A stretch of 64,000 nucleotides of DNA from CBDFNN01 sp965250215 (lineage in GTDB: Bacteria; Bacteroidota; Rhodothermia; Rhodothermales; DATKEJ01), in contig CBDFNN010000004.1 in assembly GCA_965250215.1 (NCBI GenBank), forward strand, positions 62,001 to 126,000, written 5' to 3'. The notes beneath the pieces are model-generated. The model did not search any database. It saw nothing but the letters and a program-made list of their open reading frames with translations, and had not been told where the DNA came from. A program made the position numbers and the translations under genes. How positions within the stretch are numbered: the stretch's first letter is position 1; every line of letters starts with the position of its first letter. This document shows, piece after piece, positions 29,054 through 38,316 of the stretch.

Positions 29054-30814
29054 ATGGAATACAATTGGGTACTTAGAGGGTCCGAGAAAATCGACACGCA
29101 AGATTACTTGCGAGACGGTCTGGATCATTTGCCTACTCCCCTGGCGCGTGCTCTTATCAATCGCGGTATTTCTTCGTCTGAGGCCGCCAAAAATTTCTTT
29201 AGCCCCTGTTTGTCTCAACTTTCCGATCCCTTCCTGATGAAGGACATGGATCTTGCGGTCGATCGGATAATGAAGGCGATCGATAATCGCGAGCGAATCC
29301 TAGTCTACGGCGACTACGATGTTGACGGTACGACATCGACTACGATGCTTCTTCTCTTTCTGCGCCAGATGGGTGCCGATGTGCTCTACTTCATTCCCCA
29401 CCGATATCGTGATGGATGTGGACTAAAGAAAATCGGGGTGGACTTCGCCCTGAACTCAAAGGCTCGATTGATCATAACGATTGATTGCGGAATCGGCGCT
29501 CACAAGGAAGCCGACTATGCTAAGGAGAAAGGAATTGATCTTATCGTTTGCGATCATCACAATCCTGGTAAGGAGCTTCCCGAAGCCGTTGCTATCCTCG
29601 ACCCTAAGCGATCTGATTGCAACTATCCATTCAAAGATCTATCTGGTTGTGGTGTTGGTTTCAAGCTTATCCAAGGCGTCCTGAAGGCGATGGACAAGGA
29701 GCCAAGTATAGCCTATCAATTTTTGGATTTAGTAGCTTTGTCCATTGCCAGCGATATCGTTTCCGTCTCCGGAGAAAATAGAATTTTACTTCGTGAAGGC
29801 CTCGAGCTTATTCGAAAATCGCCAAGAACTTCCTTATGTGTTTTGGCTCAACAAGCAAAGCTGGATCTAAAAAGATGTACGGTCGGACAAATAGTTTTTA
29901 GTATCGGTCCTCGAATCAATGCTGCAGGAAGAATGGGAGATGCCCGAGCCGCAGTCGAGTTGCTCAAGACGAAAGATCGAGACTATGCAATGAGCATCGC
30001 GCAGAAGTTAGAGGGCGTCAATTTGGAGCGACGAGAGTTGGACAAGCAGACCTTCGCAGAGGCCTGCGAAATGGTAAAGATCGGTCCCCCTCTTGATGAG
30101 ATATCGGCTATCGTCTTATTCAAGGAGGATTGGCACCTCGGTGTTATTGGCATTGTTGCCAGCCGCTTGGTTGAGCGCTATCGCAAACCTGTCATTTTGA
30201 TATCGACTGTGGATGGGGAAGCCAAAGGCTCCGCCCGATCCCTTCCGGGCTTCGATATTTACAGTGCTATTAGGGATTCTCCCATCGAACTTATTCGATT
30301 CGGGGGTCATGAATATGCCGCAGGTCTTTCGCTTCACATTAAAGACGTGGATCGATTCATGGCAGACTTTCAGTCTCGAGCGAGAGAGCAAGTTGTTAGC
30401 CAAGCAATGAAGCCCGAGATTAAAGTCGACACAGCGATTGGTCTCTCAGATATTACTCCGGAGTTCTGGAATCATCTTGGACAGTTCGGACCATTTGGAC
30501 CTGGAAATAAAAAGGTCGTTTTTCTGGGGAATAAATTCAGGGTATGTGGCTTTCCTACACTTGTGGGTAGTGGTCATCTTCGCTTCAAGGTTCTTGATGA
30601 GAAGAGCTCGGATTGCACTCGATCCTATGATGTGATCGGCTATAACATGAAGGCCAAATTACCTATTGTTAAGACCTCGGCGGAGCACGGCTCACCGATT
30701 AGTTTGGTCTTTACGATTGAGGAGAACCATCACGGAGGACGGAAAAGTATTCAACTTTGTTTGAAGGATGTCAAGTTGAGTTGTGACGCGCAAGAGGTCC
30801 TTGGTAATTGGTAG
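29054..30814 (+). CDS. recJ: Single-stranded-DNA exonuclease RecJ
   Basis: 586 residues, typical length. DHH motifs are in order: YGDYDVDGTTST (about 84-95), ITIDCGIG (about 142), CDHHNPG (about 164) and the later DLVALSIASDIV. The DHHA1 part has GRMGDARAAVEL and FGGHEYAAGL, followed by the OB-fold tail with GPFGPGN. RecJ degrades single strands 5' to 3' in recombination and repair. All metal-ligand motifs are intact. The stop codon lies inside a GGTAATTGGTAGTTGG-type repeated word that continues into the GTCGTCA array. Confidence 0.95.
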   Translation: MEYNWVLRGSEKIDTQDYLRDGLDHLPTPLARALINRGISSSEAAKNFFSPCLSQLSDPFLMKDMDLAVDRIMKAIDNRERILVYGDYDVDGTTSTTMLLLFLRQMGADVLYFIPHRYRDGCGLKKIGVDFALNSKARLIITIDCGIGAHKEADYAKEKGIDLIVCDHHNPGKELPEAVAILDPKRSDCNYPFKDLSGCGVGFKLIQGVLKAMDKEPSIAYQFLDLVALSIASDIVSVSGENRILLREGLELIRKSPRTSLCVLAQQAKLDLKRCTVGQIVFSIGPRINAAGRMGDARAAVELLKTKDRDYAMSIAQKLEGVNLERRELDKQTFAEACEMVKIGPPLDEISAIVLFKEDWHLGVIGIVASRLVERYRKPVILISTVDGEAKGSARSLPGFDIYSAIRDSPIELIRFGGHEYAAGLSLHIKDVDRFMADFQSRAREQVVSQAMKPEIKVDTAIGLSDITPEFWNHLGQFGPFGPGNKKVVFLGNKFRVCGFPTLVGSGHLRFKVLDEKSSDCTRSYDVIGYNMKAKLPIVKTSAEHGSPISLVFTIEENHHGGRKSIQLCLKDVKLSCDAQEVLGNW

Positions 30815-30820
30815 TTGGTC

Positions 30821-30848
30821 GTCGTCAGTCGTCAGTCGTCAGTCGTCA
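30821..30848 (+). repeat. Heptamer array GTCGTCA, 4 copies
   Basis: Four perfect copies lie 7 bases after the recJ stop and are followed by a small GGGGC..GCCC inverted repeat. A loose version of the same word is at 27773-27797 after the TPR gene. Confidence 0.85.
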
Positions 30849-30934
30849 GGGGCAAAGCGAGCCCAGACTCTAACTAACTATTCAACTTCGAGGTTGTGAC
30901 TCATTTGAGCAAGCTAAGAAAGGTCGGCTTGGAA

Positions 30935-31615
30935 TCAGTCGCTGAAATTTCCGAGATCTTCCTCCCAGGAATATTCCTTAAAGACTAAAGAGAATCCATC
31001 GAGATCTCGATCCAACTTTTCGCTTAGGATTTTGAGTGTCCCCGACCTAGATCCGAAGTCAGCGGCGAACCACGAGAACAGGGCCGAAACATGGACCTTC
31101 TTTTTTGCCTCGTCGACATCCGTTTCTGATTCCAAAAATGAGAGTGTAGCCACGTCAAGTTGCTCATCGATTCTCTCCGGATCGTAGAAGGCAATAGGCG
31201 GGCAACTCTTCGCGCCGCAGTTTAGAGCAAAATGAATTCGATAGTCGATACTATCTACAGCGAGACCCTTTATGAGAGAACTTGCAAAGGGATTGGCCAG
31301 ATAACCTTTCGAAAATTTCCATCGGTGCCTTCTCAGAATCCCATGCTCGATGTCATCTAAACTAAAATGGGTCTCCCCAAGTTCAACGAGCTTGCTACGG
31401 AAAATCTCAGGCTTTTCGATCTCCTTTTTGCGCAATATCTGAAAGAACGCATTGTAGATGTTAATCCAGAATGACTTCTTGAACTCGTCGTCTCGGAGAT
31501 TCGATTGTAGTTCGTTTAGATCAATCTGGGCGATCTCTCCAACAAGATCTTCCGTCGCCTCCTCCATTTTGACGGCAAGCAAAAGTCGTTGGTCCTTAGT
31601 CATTTTATCGTTCAT
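30935..31615 (-). CDS. DUF547 domain protein
   Basis: 226 residues, nearly all DUF547. Landmarks are FWINIYNAFF (about 49-58), DDIEHGILR, IHFALNCGAKSCPPI with the conserved Cys pair (about 128-142) and VSALFSWFAADFG. DUF547 proteins occur in bacteria and plants and some have a papain-like or transglutaminase-like core, but no activity is established that I know of. There is no signal peptide or lipobox, unlike many relatives that are exported; the start used here is ATG 31615. Confidence 0.85.
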   Translation of the reverse strand: MNDKMTKDQRLLLAVKMEEATEDLVGEIAQIDLNELQSNLRDDEFKKSFWINIYNAFFQILRKKEIEKPEIFRSKLVELGETHFSLDDIEHGILRRHRWKFSKGYLANPFASSLIKGLAVDSIDYRIHFALNCGAKSCPPIAFYDPERIDEQLDVATLSFLESETDVDEAKKKVHVSALFSWFAADFGSRSGTLKILSEKLDRDLDGFSLVFKEYSWEEDLGNFSD

Positions 31616-31729
31616 GACCGTGTGTCGTTCTTATGCTGGCTCCGTTACATCGGCCGCAATCTGCGCAGAGCTATGTCTCTACCCCAATGCCTATCATTTG
31701 TATCTGGTGTCTGTCTCCCAATACTTGAA

Positions 31730-33700
31730 CTAGGGCACTTGACTCGCTTGACCGTTTGCGGGTAACCAAGCCTGAAGAAAATCGAAAGATGTGGCTGAGC
31801 CGTCCATATTGAAATCAGCTAAGGAATATCCCGGAGCACCACCGTTTGCTGGGAGCCATACATTTAGAAAGTCGAAAGCGGTAACATCGGCCGATTTGTC
31901 TCCATCACCAGCCCACATCGTGTTCAGGGCCCCTCTATCTCTCATCGCTAGGCCGCCACTGGTGTAGGCTGATCCATCCGTTCGGAAATCGTGAGTCATG
32001 GATTCTCCGAATTCATATCGAATGGGAAGCGCCGAAATGACTTCCAAATGGTTTCGATGATCGACGGCTACAAAGAAGTGACCAGGAATTGATCGAAGAG
32101 GAAACAAGTCGTCTGGCGCCGTCAAATCTCCATTGTTCTCCAGAATAAATCCGGCTTTTCTCTCGATATTCGGGAAACTTGGATCCTTTATGCCTCCCGT
32201 AACAAATCTCACGATGACCCAATCTACCATGTCACTTGGAATAGGATTAGCTGTTTCGAGTCCACCATAATTCCAGGGACTAACATTGTAGGGTTGGTTT
32301 GTAGGTAGATGTCCACCAGAATTCAAATCGGTGTTCATCAGAACATTGTCATACGGGCCATCCAGTAGAACTTTGAAATCAGGGTCAATCTCAATCTGTA
32401 AACCAGCCGCTTCGTAAGCACCAATGTCGCAGCCATCATCAGCGTTTGCAGTGCCCAAGTCTCTTGGTCGATAGCCTGGAGTAATATTCGATCCAAATCC
32501 TCTTTGATCAAAAGCTTCCTCTGAACAGCTTCCCTGATCTACTAATTCGAATGCCGTTGAACCTGTCGAGTGAGTTAGGGTGGGTCCCAGGTTTTCTGCG
32601 AGTGGGTTAAGATTCGCTACCAAGGGTAAAGCCGACGTACCTACGTAGTCATCGTTGACATTTGGATTCCCGCCTGGAAACTTGTCGGCTTGAGTGGCGC
32701 CGGTGTTAATTCCAATAAAGTTGTATCCGAGTGACGTGACCGTCGTGATATTTGGGATTCCGATATCAGGTCTGTCGAGGGGAGTGGGATCTAGATCAAA
32801 ATTACCTGCGATTATGGTATTTTTCACTAGGAAGCTTCCGTCCGAGGTGATGTCAAGACCGCCCTCATCTCCAAGATTAAAATCAGTAGCTGCTGAATTA
32901 TTGGTAATCGTAGAATGTCGGATATCGAGTGTAATTAGTTCGACACTATCTCCCCAAGAAATACCTCCACCACTACTCTTAGTGCCGTTACCAGAAATGG
33001 TAGACCTCTTTATCGTGGTCACAATGTCCGACCGAATACCACCCCCAGCTCCGTCCGAGGTATTTCCAGATATGGTGCTATTTTCAATTGTGATTGTGCC
33101 GGTTCCATTTGCGAAAATACCGCCACCAATTCCACCAGCCCCAGAAGCTGTATTTTCGGAAACAGAAACTTGTTTTAAGATTAGATCTCCGCCCAATTGC
33201 TTTATCCCTCCTCCATTGTTCGCCTCGTTGCCTGAAATCTTGCAATCCGAAATTTCTAGCACGGTATGTACATTGGTAGTAGAAAACGAAATGCCTCCTC
33301 CGTCGAGAGGCGTCGATCCATCTGTGATTGTCATGCCTGCAAGCAAAAAGCTTCTCAATGACGAGCCAGTGCTATAGTTGAGGACGCGGCCGAAACCATT
33401 AGCATCTAGGGTCAGGAAATCGACTCCCGGTCCGATAATATTAAGATTCTTTGTGATCGAAGGCAGCGCCACTAGGAGATTGATCGTCCCGGTCAATTCG
33501 AAGTAGATTTCGTCATCGCCCAATCCTGCCGTGCAAGCGTCAACCTCCGAATCTGATTCTGCTGCTTGGATTGCCTCTCGCAGATTACAGGTTCCGTTGC
33601 TGGAGTTCGTGTCATCACTCAGATCACTTACCCAAATGACCGCGCCGTTAGCGGGTAGATATAGAGACAAGAGGAGGATAGTGGCCAGGACTCGTTTCAT
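31730..33700 (-). CDS. Secreted right-handed beta-helix protein with dockerin-like C-terminus
   Basis: 656 residues. A signal peptide (1-19) is followed by a CSLP-type start (GTCNLREAIQAAE), then parallel beta-helix coils (about 60-330) rich in SGN, GGGI and N-x-T turns, then a module of about 200 residues shared with the gene at 61329 (LDGPYDN..., DWVIVRF, FVAVDHRNHLEV, YTSGG). It ends with two dockerin-like calcium loops: GDGDKSADVTAFDFLNVWLP and ADFNMDGSATSFDFLQAWLP, then ASQVP. It is probably a surface or extracellular adhesin or polysaccharide-binding protein. No T9SS-type YPNP domain is present, so the C-terminal module may itself be a sorting or anchoring signal (inference). Confidence 0.82.
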   Translation of the reverse strand: MKRVLATILLLSLYLPANGAVIWVSDLSDDTNSSNGTCNLREAIQAAESDSEVDACTAGLGDDEIYFELTGTINLLVALPSITKNLNIIGPGVDFLTLDANGFGRVLNYSTGSSLRSFLLAGMTITDGSTPLDGGGISFSTTNVHTVLEISDCKISGNEANNGGGIKQLGGDLILKQVSVSENTASGAGGIGGGIFANGTGTITIENSTISGNTSDGAGGGIRSDIVTTIKRSTISGNGTKSSGGGISWGDSVELITLDIRHSTITNNSAATDFNLGDEGGLDITSDGSFLVKNTIIAGNFDLDPTPLDRPDIGIPNITTVTSLGYNFIGINTGATQADKFPGGNPNVNDDYVGTSALPLVANLNPLAENLGPTLTHSTGSTAFELVDQGSCSEEAFDQRGFGSNITPGYRPRDLGTANADDGCDIGAYEAAGLQIEIDPDFKVLLDGPYDNVLMNTDLNSGGHLPTNQPYNVSPWNYGGLETANPIPSDMVDWVIVRFVTGGIKDPSFPNIERKAGFILENNGDLTAPDDLFPLRSIPGHFFVAVDHRNHLEVISALPIRYEFGESMTHDFRTDGSAYTSGGLAMRDRGALNTMWAGDGDKSADVTAFDFLNVWLPANGGAPGYSLADFNMDGSATSFDFLQAWLPANGQASQVP

Positions 33701-33844
33701 GGTGTGGTATGGTAAATTGACGTCGAGTGAGCAGAACCAAACAATTCTGCTTTTCGCATAAAAGTGAAATAGTCGCGCGCCATAAAAATACGATTCGACT
33801 CTGAAAGAATGAGAATTAATAGTGCTTGCTCATCAAGGACATAG

Positions 33845-33893
33845 AGTCTCTGTTAATCTGCGTGTAAGGAGTCTCTGTTAATCTGCGTGTAAG
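33845..33893 (+). repeat. 25-bp tandem duplication
   Basis: Two copies of a 25-bp unit, beginning AGTCTCTGTTAATCTGCGTG, at 33845 and 33870, identical over 24 bases. The words CTCTG and TGCGT recur in the hairpin at 6245-6305. Confidence 0.85.
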
Positions 33894-34050
33894 CGTTCTT
33901 TATGATAATCATTGGAAGCTAGGAGCCATCCACATTGAATCCCCCATCTACTCCAGGCCTCGAATGGTTCTCAACTTCGAATAGAGGAAATTCGAAAATT
34001 GGGTGTTCTGCAACTTATTTCGTATTCGACCAAGGTCCAGATAGAAAATA

Positions 34051-34085
34051 AAAAAGGCCGAATTCAGATTGAATTCGGCCTTTTT
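34051..34085. terminator. Strong bidirectional terminator
   Basis: A 15-bp perfect stem (arms AAAAAGGCCGAATTC and its complement) with a 5-base loop. A and T runs on the arms give a U-tail in either direction. It lies 43 bases after the stop of the ArsR-type gene. Confidence 0.9.
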
Positions 34086-34128
34086 CAAAGATCTAATCGA
34101 CTCCTTTTCATGAGTCTTAGAATATATA

Positions 34129-34485
34129 CTAAGCCGCTGCTACCTCTCCCAATTCCTTCAAGAGTTTTTGATGCTCAGCTTTTGTCTCATCCCGAATTCG
34201 ATCTGAAACAAGAAGACACAAGACTCTGATGCTTTCATCTTCGATAGCATAGTAGGCATTGAGCCCATCCTTTCGACGAGTCAATATCCCTTCCCGAGCC
34301 ATAAGGCTTAGATGTTTGGATACGTTTGCTTGCCGAAAGCCAGTGGCATCGACTAATTCTTGTACAGTGAGCTCGGTGTTCTTATGAAGCTCATTCAATA
34401 ATTGTAATCGCACGGGTTCTGAAAGAACCTTGAATCTACGTGCGACTTTCTCGACCATAGATTCTGGCAGAAGCGGTTTACTCAT
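34129..34485 (-). CDS. ArsR/SmtB-family winged-helix repressor
   Basis: 118 residues. The helix-turn-helix runs about 40-75 (LTVQELVDATGFRQANVSKHLSLM), followed by a wing with RRKDGLNAYYAI. The first helix has RFKVLSEPVRLQLLNELH, the usual ArsR start. The only Cys is in VLCLLV, so the classical alpha-3 Cys metal site (CVC) is missing. It could sense something else, or be a metal-independent member. The inverted repeat at 34514-34537 lies in its promoter and a strong terminator follows it, so it is probably a single-gene autoregulated unit. Confidence 0.88.
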   Translation of the reverse strand: MSKPLLPESMVEKVARRFKVLSEPVRLQLLNELHKNTELTVQELVDATGFRQANVSKHLSLMAREGILTRRKDGLNAYYAIEDESIRVLCLLVSDRIRDETKAEHQKLLKELGEVAAA

Positions 34486-34513
34486 GTCACTTTGGTGTTG
34501 ACTGTTGAGATCC

Positions 34514-34537
34514 GTTATAAAGGACGAAGTTTATAAC
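34514..34537 (-). promoter_or_regulatory. Inverted repeat upstream of the ArsR-type gene, likely operator
   Basis: Arms GTTATAAA and TTTATAAC are perfect 8-bp complements separated by 8 bases, 29-52 bp upstream of the start codon. A site of this type is what a winged-helix dimer would bind for autorepression. A direct repeat of TGCAGGT follows at about 34541-34562. Confidence 0.55.
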
Positions 34538-34834
34538 TAATGCAGGTTTCTAATATGCAGGTAACAATAGAAAGGTGATGGACTTTCTTATGACCACTTC
34601 GCAATGTAAGAAGAATCTACTTTATAATTAGTCTCGCAGTCTTATTCGGATATAATTGGTGGAAAATAAACACACACTAGGAGGTCCAAGTCCCTTGTAG
34701 TATTTGTTTGCAGGGTATTAAAATGTAACAGTGAAAACTTGTAGTTGCTCAAGTCCAGCAGGATTTTGCCTTCCTCAAGGCTAAAATACTGTCCTACTAA
34801 GTAGTGTTACCTCAAATACTGTGCCAGAACGATT
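34538..34834. other. Intergenic spacer upstream of the ArsR-type gene
   Basis: About 300 bases. It begins with TAATGCAGGT/TAATATGCAGGT, a direct repeat that may be part of the regulatory region. The rest is AT-rich with no gene or fold that I can support. Confidence 0.35.
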
Positions 34835-36382
34835 TTAGAGTTTCGCGTTGCGCGGGTCAACGAGTTTAAGGACAGCATTAGCAAAATCTCTCTCTTCTCT
34901 CATTCGAGGGACTTTAGACTGGACTGTAATTCTCTTTCCAGAATGCTGCATCCATAGATAGAAGGAGTTGCGTGGTATTGCCGTTACAACAGGTTTATCA
35001 AAAGCCATTCCCTCCCTTCGATCGCGGTAATGATGACCAGCAAGCTTGAGCTGTTCATCTAACAGCTCGATGAATTTTTGCTTGTCTTGTGGTTCATTTT
35101 CAAACTCTATCAACCATTCATGAGCTGGGGTATTGCTAGTCCTTAGATCGATATGCGTGATGTGATATTCGGAAACACTTGCGCCACTCGATCGGCATGC
35201 CGCTTCCAAGGCCAGTTTAGCCTCGTTCCCAAAGACGGCCTCGCCATACTTATCTAACATCTCCGTGGTTCGACCTACAACATTGATCTTGTAAGGCTCA
35301 AGTGAGGTAAACTCGATTAAGTCGCCTAGATTGTAGGCCCACAATCCCGAGTTATTGCTGACAACTGGTGCATATCTCTTCCCCATTTCGACTTCCTCGA
35401 GAAGATATCTGTGCGGATTGACTTGATTGATTTCCTCAACCCTAACAAATTCAAGGTAGACTCCATTGTCGAGATGCAGCAACATCGCAGTATCGTCTAG
35501 ATCATCTTGTAGCGAGAAAAATCCTTCCGAGGCTCCATAGGTCTCGACGAAATCTAGATCTTTGAGACCCGCGTAGTTCTCGAGGATATCGATATAACCA
35601 CTTAGAGCCACCCCACCGGTCATAACAACTTGGAGATTAGGCCAGATCTCCCCAAGCGTCGATATTTTCTTATTAGGATTTTTCCTGTTGTAATGGTCAA
35701 TCACTTCGCGAAAGAGAACTTGTCCCCAGCTAGGAGCGATTGCGATGAGGCGAATATCTTGCCCTATAACATGATCGGCAATCTTGGACATTTTCTCTTC
35801 CCAATTCTCAATAAAACCCAGACTGCTGTCGATTGCCGACCAGTGCTTAACTGAACCCGCACAAAATTCGGAAAGTATGGCTGATATCTGGGCCACCCGA
35901 GTCCCGGGCCTTCGATCATCTTCGATCCAACCGGGTAATGTCAGGTGTTTTCCGAAGAGGAATCCTGTCTTGCCTCTTCTATCCAAATAGTTTAGCGCGG
36001 TCGCAAAGCTGAAGGACTTATTTGATCTCAGGGTTTCCGTACTTACCGGAATAATCCGGCCCTCGGAGGTCGTCCCACTCGAAGCTGCAAAGTATTTGAA
36101 GTCGCCCGGCCAAAAGACGTCTTGTGCCCCATCTCGAACACGATCGACATCCGCTTTGAAGTCAGAATAATTGTGTAGGGGAATAGTTTTTCGATATGCA
36201 TCTCCAAGATTCGGCGTATGAAGTAGGTCTTTGAAGTCAAGCTTTTGCCCCCATTCCGTTTCTGAAGCTCTTCTCAGCAATGATCGTAGAAGATCTTCTT
36301 GAGTTTGGTGAGGATTCGACACACTTCTCCTCAATTTTCGCAATGGCCCAAAAGGGAGTTTTCCTACTATGCCAGGTCTCAT
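34835..36382 (-). CDS. GH3-family acyl-adenylating enzyme
   Basis: 515 residues. The pattern fits the GH3 (auxin-responsive promoter) family of adenylating enzymes: FAASSGTTSEGRIIPVS is the P-loop-like ATP motif (about 107-123), followed by VVMTGGVALSGY, VETYGASEGFF (about 287-297) and the C-terminal lid region. Plant GH3 proteins join amino acids to jasmonate or auxin. The bacterial relatives are widespread in Bacteroidota and their substrates are not known. The gene is alone; pcm follows on the same strand after about 330 bases on the far side. Confidence 0.88.
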   Translation of the reverse strand: MRPGIVGKLPFGPLRKLRRSVSNPHQTQEDLLRSLLRRASETEWGQKLDFKDLLHTPNLGDAYRKTIPLHNYSDFKADVDRVRDGAQDVFWPGDFKYFAASSGTTSEGRIIPVSTETLRSNKSFSFATALNYLDRRGKTGFLFGKHLTLPGWIEDDRRPGTRVAQISAILSEFCAGSVKHWSAIDSSLGFIENWEEKMSKIADHVIGQDIRLIAIAPSWGQVLFREVIDHYNRKNPNKKISTLGEIWPNLQVVMTGGVALSGYIDILENYAGLKDLDFVETYGASEGFFSLQDDLDDTAMLLHLDNGVYLEFVRVEEINQVNPHRYLLEEVEMGKRYAPVVSNNSGLWAYNLGDLIEFTSLEPYKINVVGRTTEMLDKYGEAVFGNEAKLALEAACRSSGASVSEYHITHIDLRTSNTPAHEWLIEFENEPQDKQKFIELLDEQLKLAGHHYRDRREGMAFDKPVVTAIPRNSFYLWMQHSGKRITVQSKVPRMREERDFANAVLKLVDPRNAKL

Positions 36383-36525
36383 GCAGAAAATATATTAAGT
36401 TCTCGGAATTGACTCACCTTCACGCTACCCTTTTCTGGACGGATTTTCCTGTTGTAATTTACTGGTCAGACTAGGCCTGAACTCTTCGTCCATTCGGAGC
36501 AATGTGGCTTGGAGAGCCTAGCGTC

Positions 36526-37197
36526 CTATGCTTGCCGGTGCCCACCTTCTGATCCAATCATCGGGACGAACTTGAAGGCGCCCGCTTCTGTTTTTTGAAA
36601 TTCTTCTGGTCCAAGACGCTCAAAGACAAACATTGTCTGCAATTCAGAATCACCAATTGGGATAACTAACCTGCCGCCACGTTTTCCATCTTCAGGCAGT
36701 CGTAGATCTTTCAGCAATGGCTGTGGGACATCGACAGCACCGGCTGTCACAACGATCCCATCATAGGGACCGAAAGCTGCCCAACCGATTGAGCCGTCCG
36801 AGTGCTTAGTCATCAGGCGATAACCTAATTGATGCAAGCGCTTAGCCGATTCTTGGAGCAAGGGACCATGTCGTTCGATTGAATATACCTGCAAACCCAT
36901 CTCGCAGAGAATGGCTGCTTGATATCCACTTCCTGTCCCGATCTCCAGAACCTTGTCGCCTTTTTGGGGATCCAGCAGTTGTGATTGTGTCGCTACGGTG
37001 AGAGGCTGGGAGATGGTTTGCTTCAAGCCAATCGGAAGGGCAACATCATCATAGGCTCGATCCAAAAAGGCACTCTCGATAAATAGGTGTCGCTTAACAT
37101 TCGAAATAGCTTTGAGGACTAGTGCGTTTTCGATTCCTTTGCTACGAAGATGGTCGACTAGCTTGCGACGTCGACGCGGGTAATCTCTTTCAGCCAT
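36526..37197 (-). CDS. pcm: Protein-L-isoaspartate O-methyltransferase
   Basis: 223 residues. SAM-binding motif I is VLEIGTGSGYQAAIL (about 87-101); family signatures include QTISQPLTVA and YDGIVVTAGAVDVPQPLL. It repairs isoaspartyl residues in aged proteins. Its start overlaps the end of cdaA by 8 bases (37190-37197), so the two are translationally coupled. The C-terminus (FVPMIGSEGGH) matches the family end. It looks intact. Confidence 0.93.
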   Translation of the reverse strand: MAERDYPRRRRKLVDHLRSKGIENALVLKAISNVKRHLFIESAFLDRAYDDVALPIGLKQTISQPLTVATQSQLLDPQKGDKVLEIGTGSGYQAAILCEMGLQVYSIERHGPLLQESAKRLHQLGYRLMTKHSDGSIGWAAFGPYDGIVVTAGAVDVPQPLLKDLRLPEDGKRGGRLVIPIGDSELQTMFVFERLGPEEFQKTEAGAFKFVPMIGSEGGHRQA

Positions 37198-38038
37198 TGG
37201 CTAGGGGAGACGGGTTTAGGTTGGCGGGTGCTGTAGCCAGTGGCTCAGGTGCAGGTTCTACCCTCACAGCTAAGGCTTCCGTTAGGGCGATCTGAAGTTC
37301 GGCCTCGGTCAGATTGAATCTTAATCGACCCGAATCGGCAATGGATAGACTACCAGTTTCTTCTGAGACGATTATTACAAAAGCGTCTGTTTGCTCGGAA
37401 AGCCCAAGAGCGGCTCTGTGCCTAAGGCCAAGCTGTTCGTTAATGCGTCTCGATTGGGATACAGGCAGAATGCATTTCGCTGCAACGATTTGTTCTGCTC
37501 TTACAATTACAGCACCATCGTGCAAAGGTGTTGCTGGTGCAAAGATCGTCGCTAGCAATTCATAAGTAATTGGAGCCATGACGGGAGAGCCGGACTCGAT
37601 GTAGGTTCGTAAGCCGGTGGATCGCTCGAAGGCTATAAGTGCGCCATGTTTATTCCTGCTCAGAGCATTCAGCGCAAGCATGAGCTGGTGAATAGTAGAA
37701 TCAGATGCGGTTTTACTCCCCGTAATATATCTCTTGACCAAAGGATTGTTACCCACCAGAAGCGATAGAACGCGACGTATCTCTGGCTGGAACAGGATAA
37801 TGATTGCAAGGGCGATCACCTCTGAGATGGCGCGGAAAAAAGTCTTGAACACCCGCATGTCTAGGAAGGTGAACAAGGAGTCGAGAAGGAAAAGGGCGAA
37901 TATCGCTGCCAGTATCTGGATTGCAATCGTTCCCCGCATCGATCTGTAGAGCCAATAGAAGATGACGGCAAGAAGAATGACTTCAAGGACGTCGCTCAAA
38001 CGAATAGGAATGAAGAATATGTCGATTGCTAGGTTCAC
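37190..38038 (-). CDS. cdaA: Diadenylate cyclase (CdaA type)
   Basis: 282 residues. Three membrane helices (about 10-78) precede the DAC domain, with LHDGAVIV (DGA motif, about 174-181) and LRHRAALGLSE (RHR motif, about 206-216). It makes c-di-AMP from two ATP, a second messenger for osmolyte and cell-wall balance. The C-terminal 25 residues are Pro/Ala-rich and unique. It overlaps pcm, which follows it on the transcript. There is no CdaR or GlmM gene next to it, the usual Firmicutes partners. The divergent neighbour is a DUF368 protein. Confidence 0.93.
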   Translation of the reverse strand: MNLAIDIFFIPIRLSDVLEVILLAVIFYWLYRSMRGTIAIQILAAIFALFLLDSLFTFLDMRVFKTFFRAISEVIALAIIILFQPEIRRVLSLLVGNNPLVKRYITGSKTASDSTIHQLMLALNALSRNKHGALIAFERSTGLRTYIESGSPVMAPITYELLATIFAPATPLHDGAVIVRAEQIVAAKCILPVSQSRRINEQLGLRHRAALGLSEQTDAFVIIVSEETGSLSIADSGRLRFNLTEAELQIALTEALAVRVEPAPEPLATAPANLNPSPLANG

Positions 38039-38316
38039 CGTCCTGTTCTATTAGTGGTCAAAGATAAGGTTCTAGGTTTGCATGTCTAGCGGGTCTGGCC
38101 ATTCTTGGTTATTAAGCCTTTATTGCTGGGTTGTCGATTCATGTATATCGAATGTGTCATGCGTTCATCGTCTCTCGTTTTTCGACTTGTCCGGTCATGC
38201 GTCTCTGGCATTTCTAGCATTTCTGGCTTATCTAGCGTCACTCGCTTTCACAGGCTTCCATATTATCGCAGGAAGTGTAAAGCTTGGAGTTTCAGTCCCA
38301 GAATCTTTCAACAAGC
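38039..38316. other. Divergent promoter region with repeated words
   Basis: Between cdaA (minus) and the DUF368 gene (plus). It holds a near-repeat, GGCATTTCTAGCATTTCTGG then CTTATCTAGC at about 38207-38236. In one frame it would encode an LAFLAFLAYLASLAF-like stretch, but no supported gene lies here. Confidence 0.4.

Larger units (their letters stand above)
33701..34128. other. Spacer with a 25-bp duplication and a terminator
   Basis: Between the beta-helix gene (minus) and the ArsR-type gene (minus). It contains the tandem duplication at 33845-33893 and the terminator at 34051-34085. No gene is seen in the remainder. Confidence 0.5.

Noticed and set aside
32694..33377. 227-codon plus-strand frame
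   Set aside because: It is opposite the beta-helix gene and rich in Pro and Ser, as expected from the reverse of a Gly/Asn/Thr-rich repeat.
33845..33893. Could the duplicated 25-mer be a CRISPR remnant
   Set aside because: The two copies are directly joined, with no unique spacer between them and no further units.
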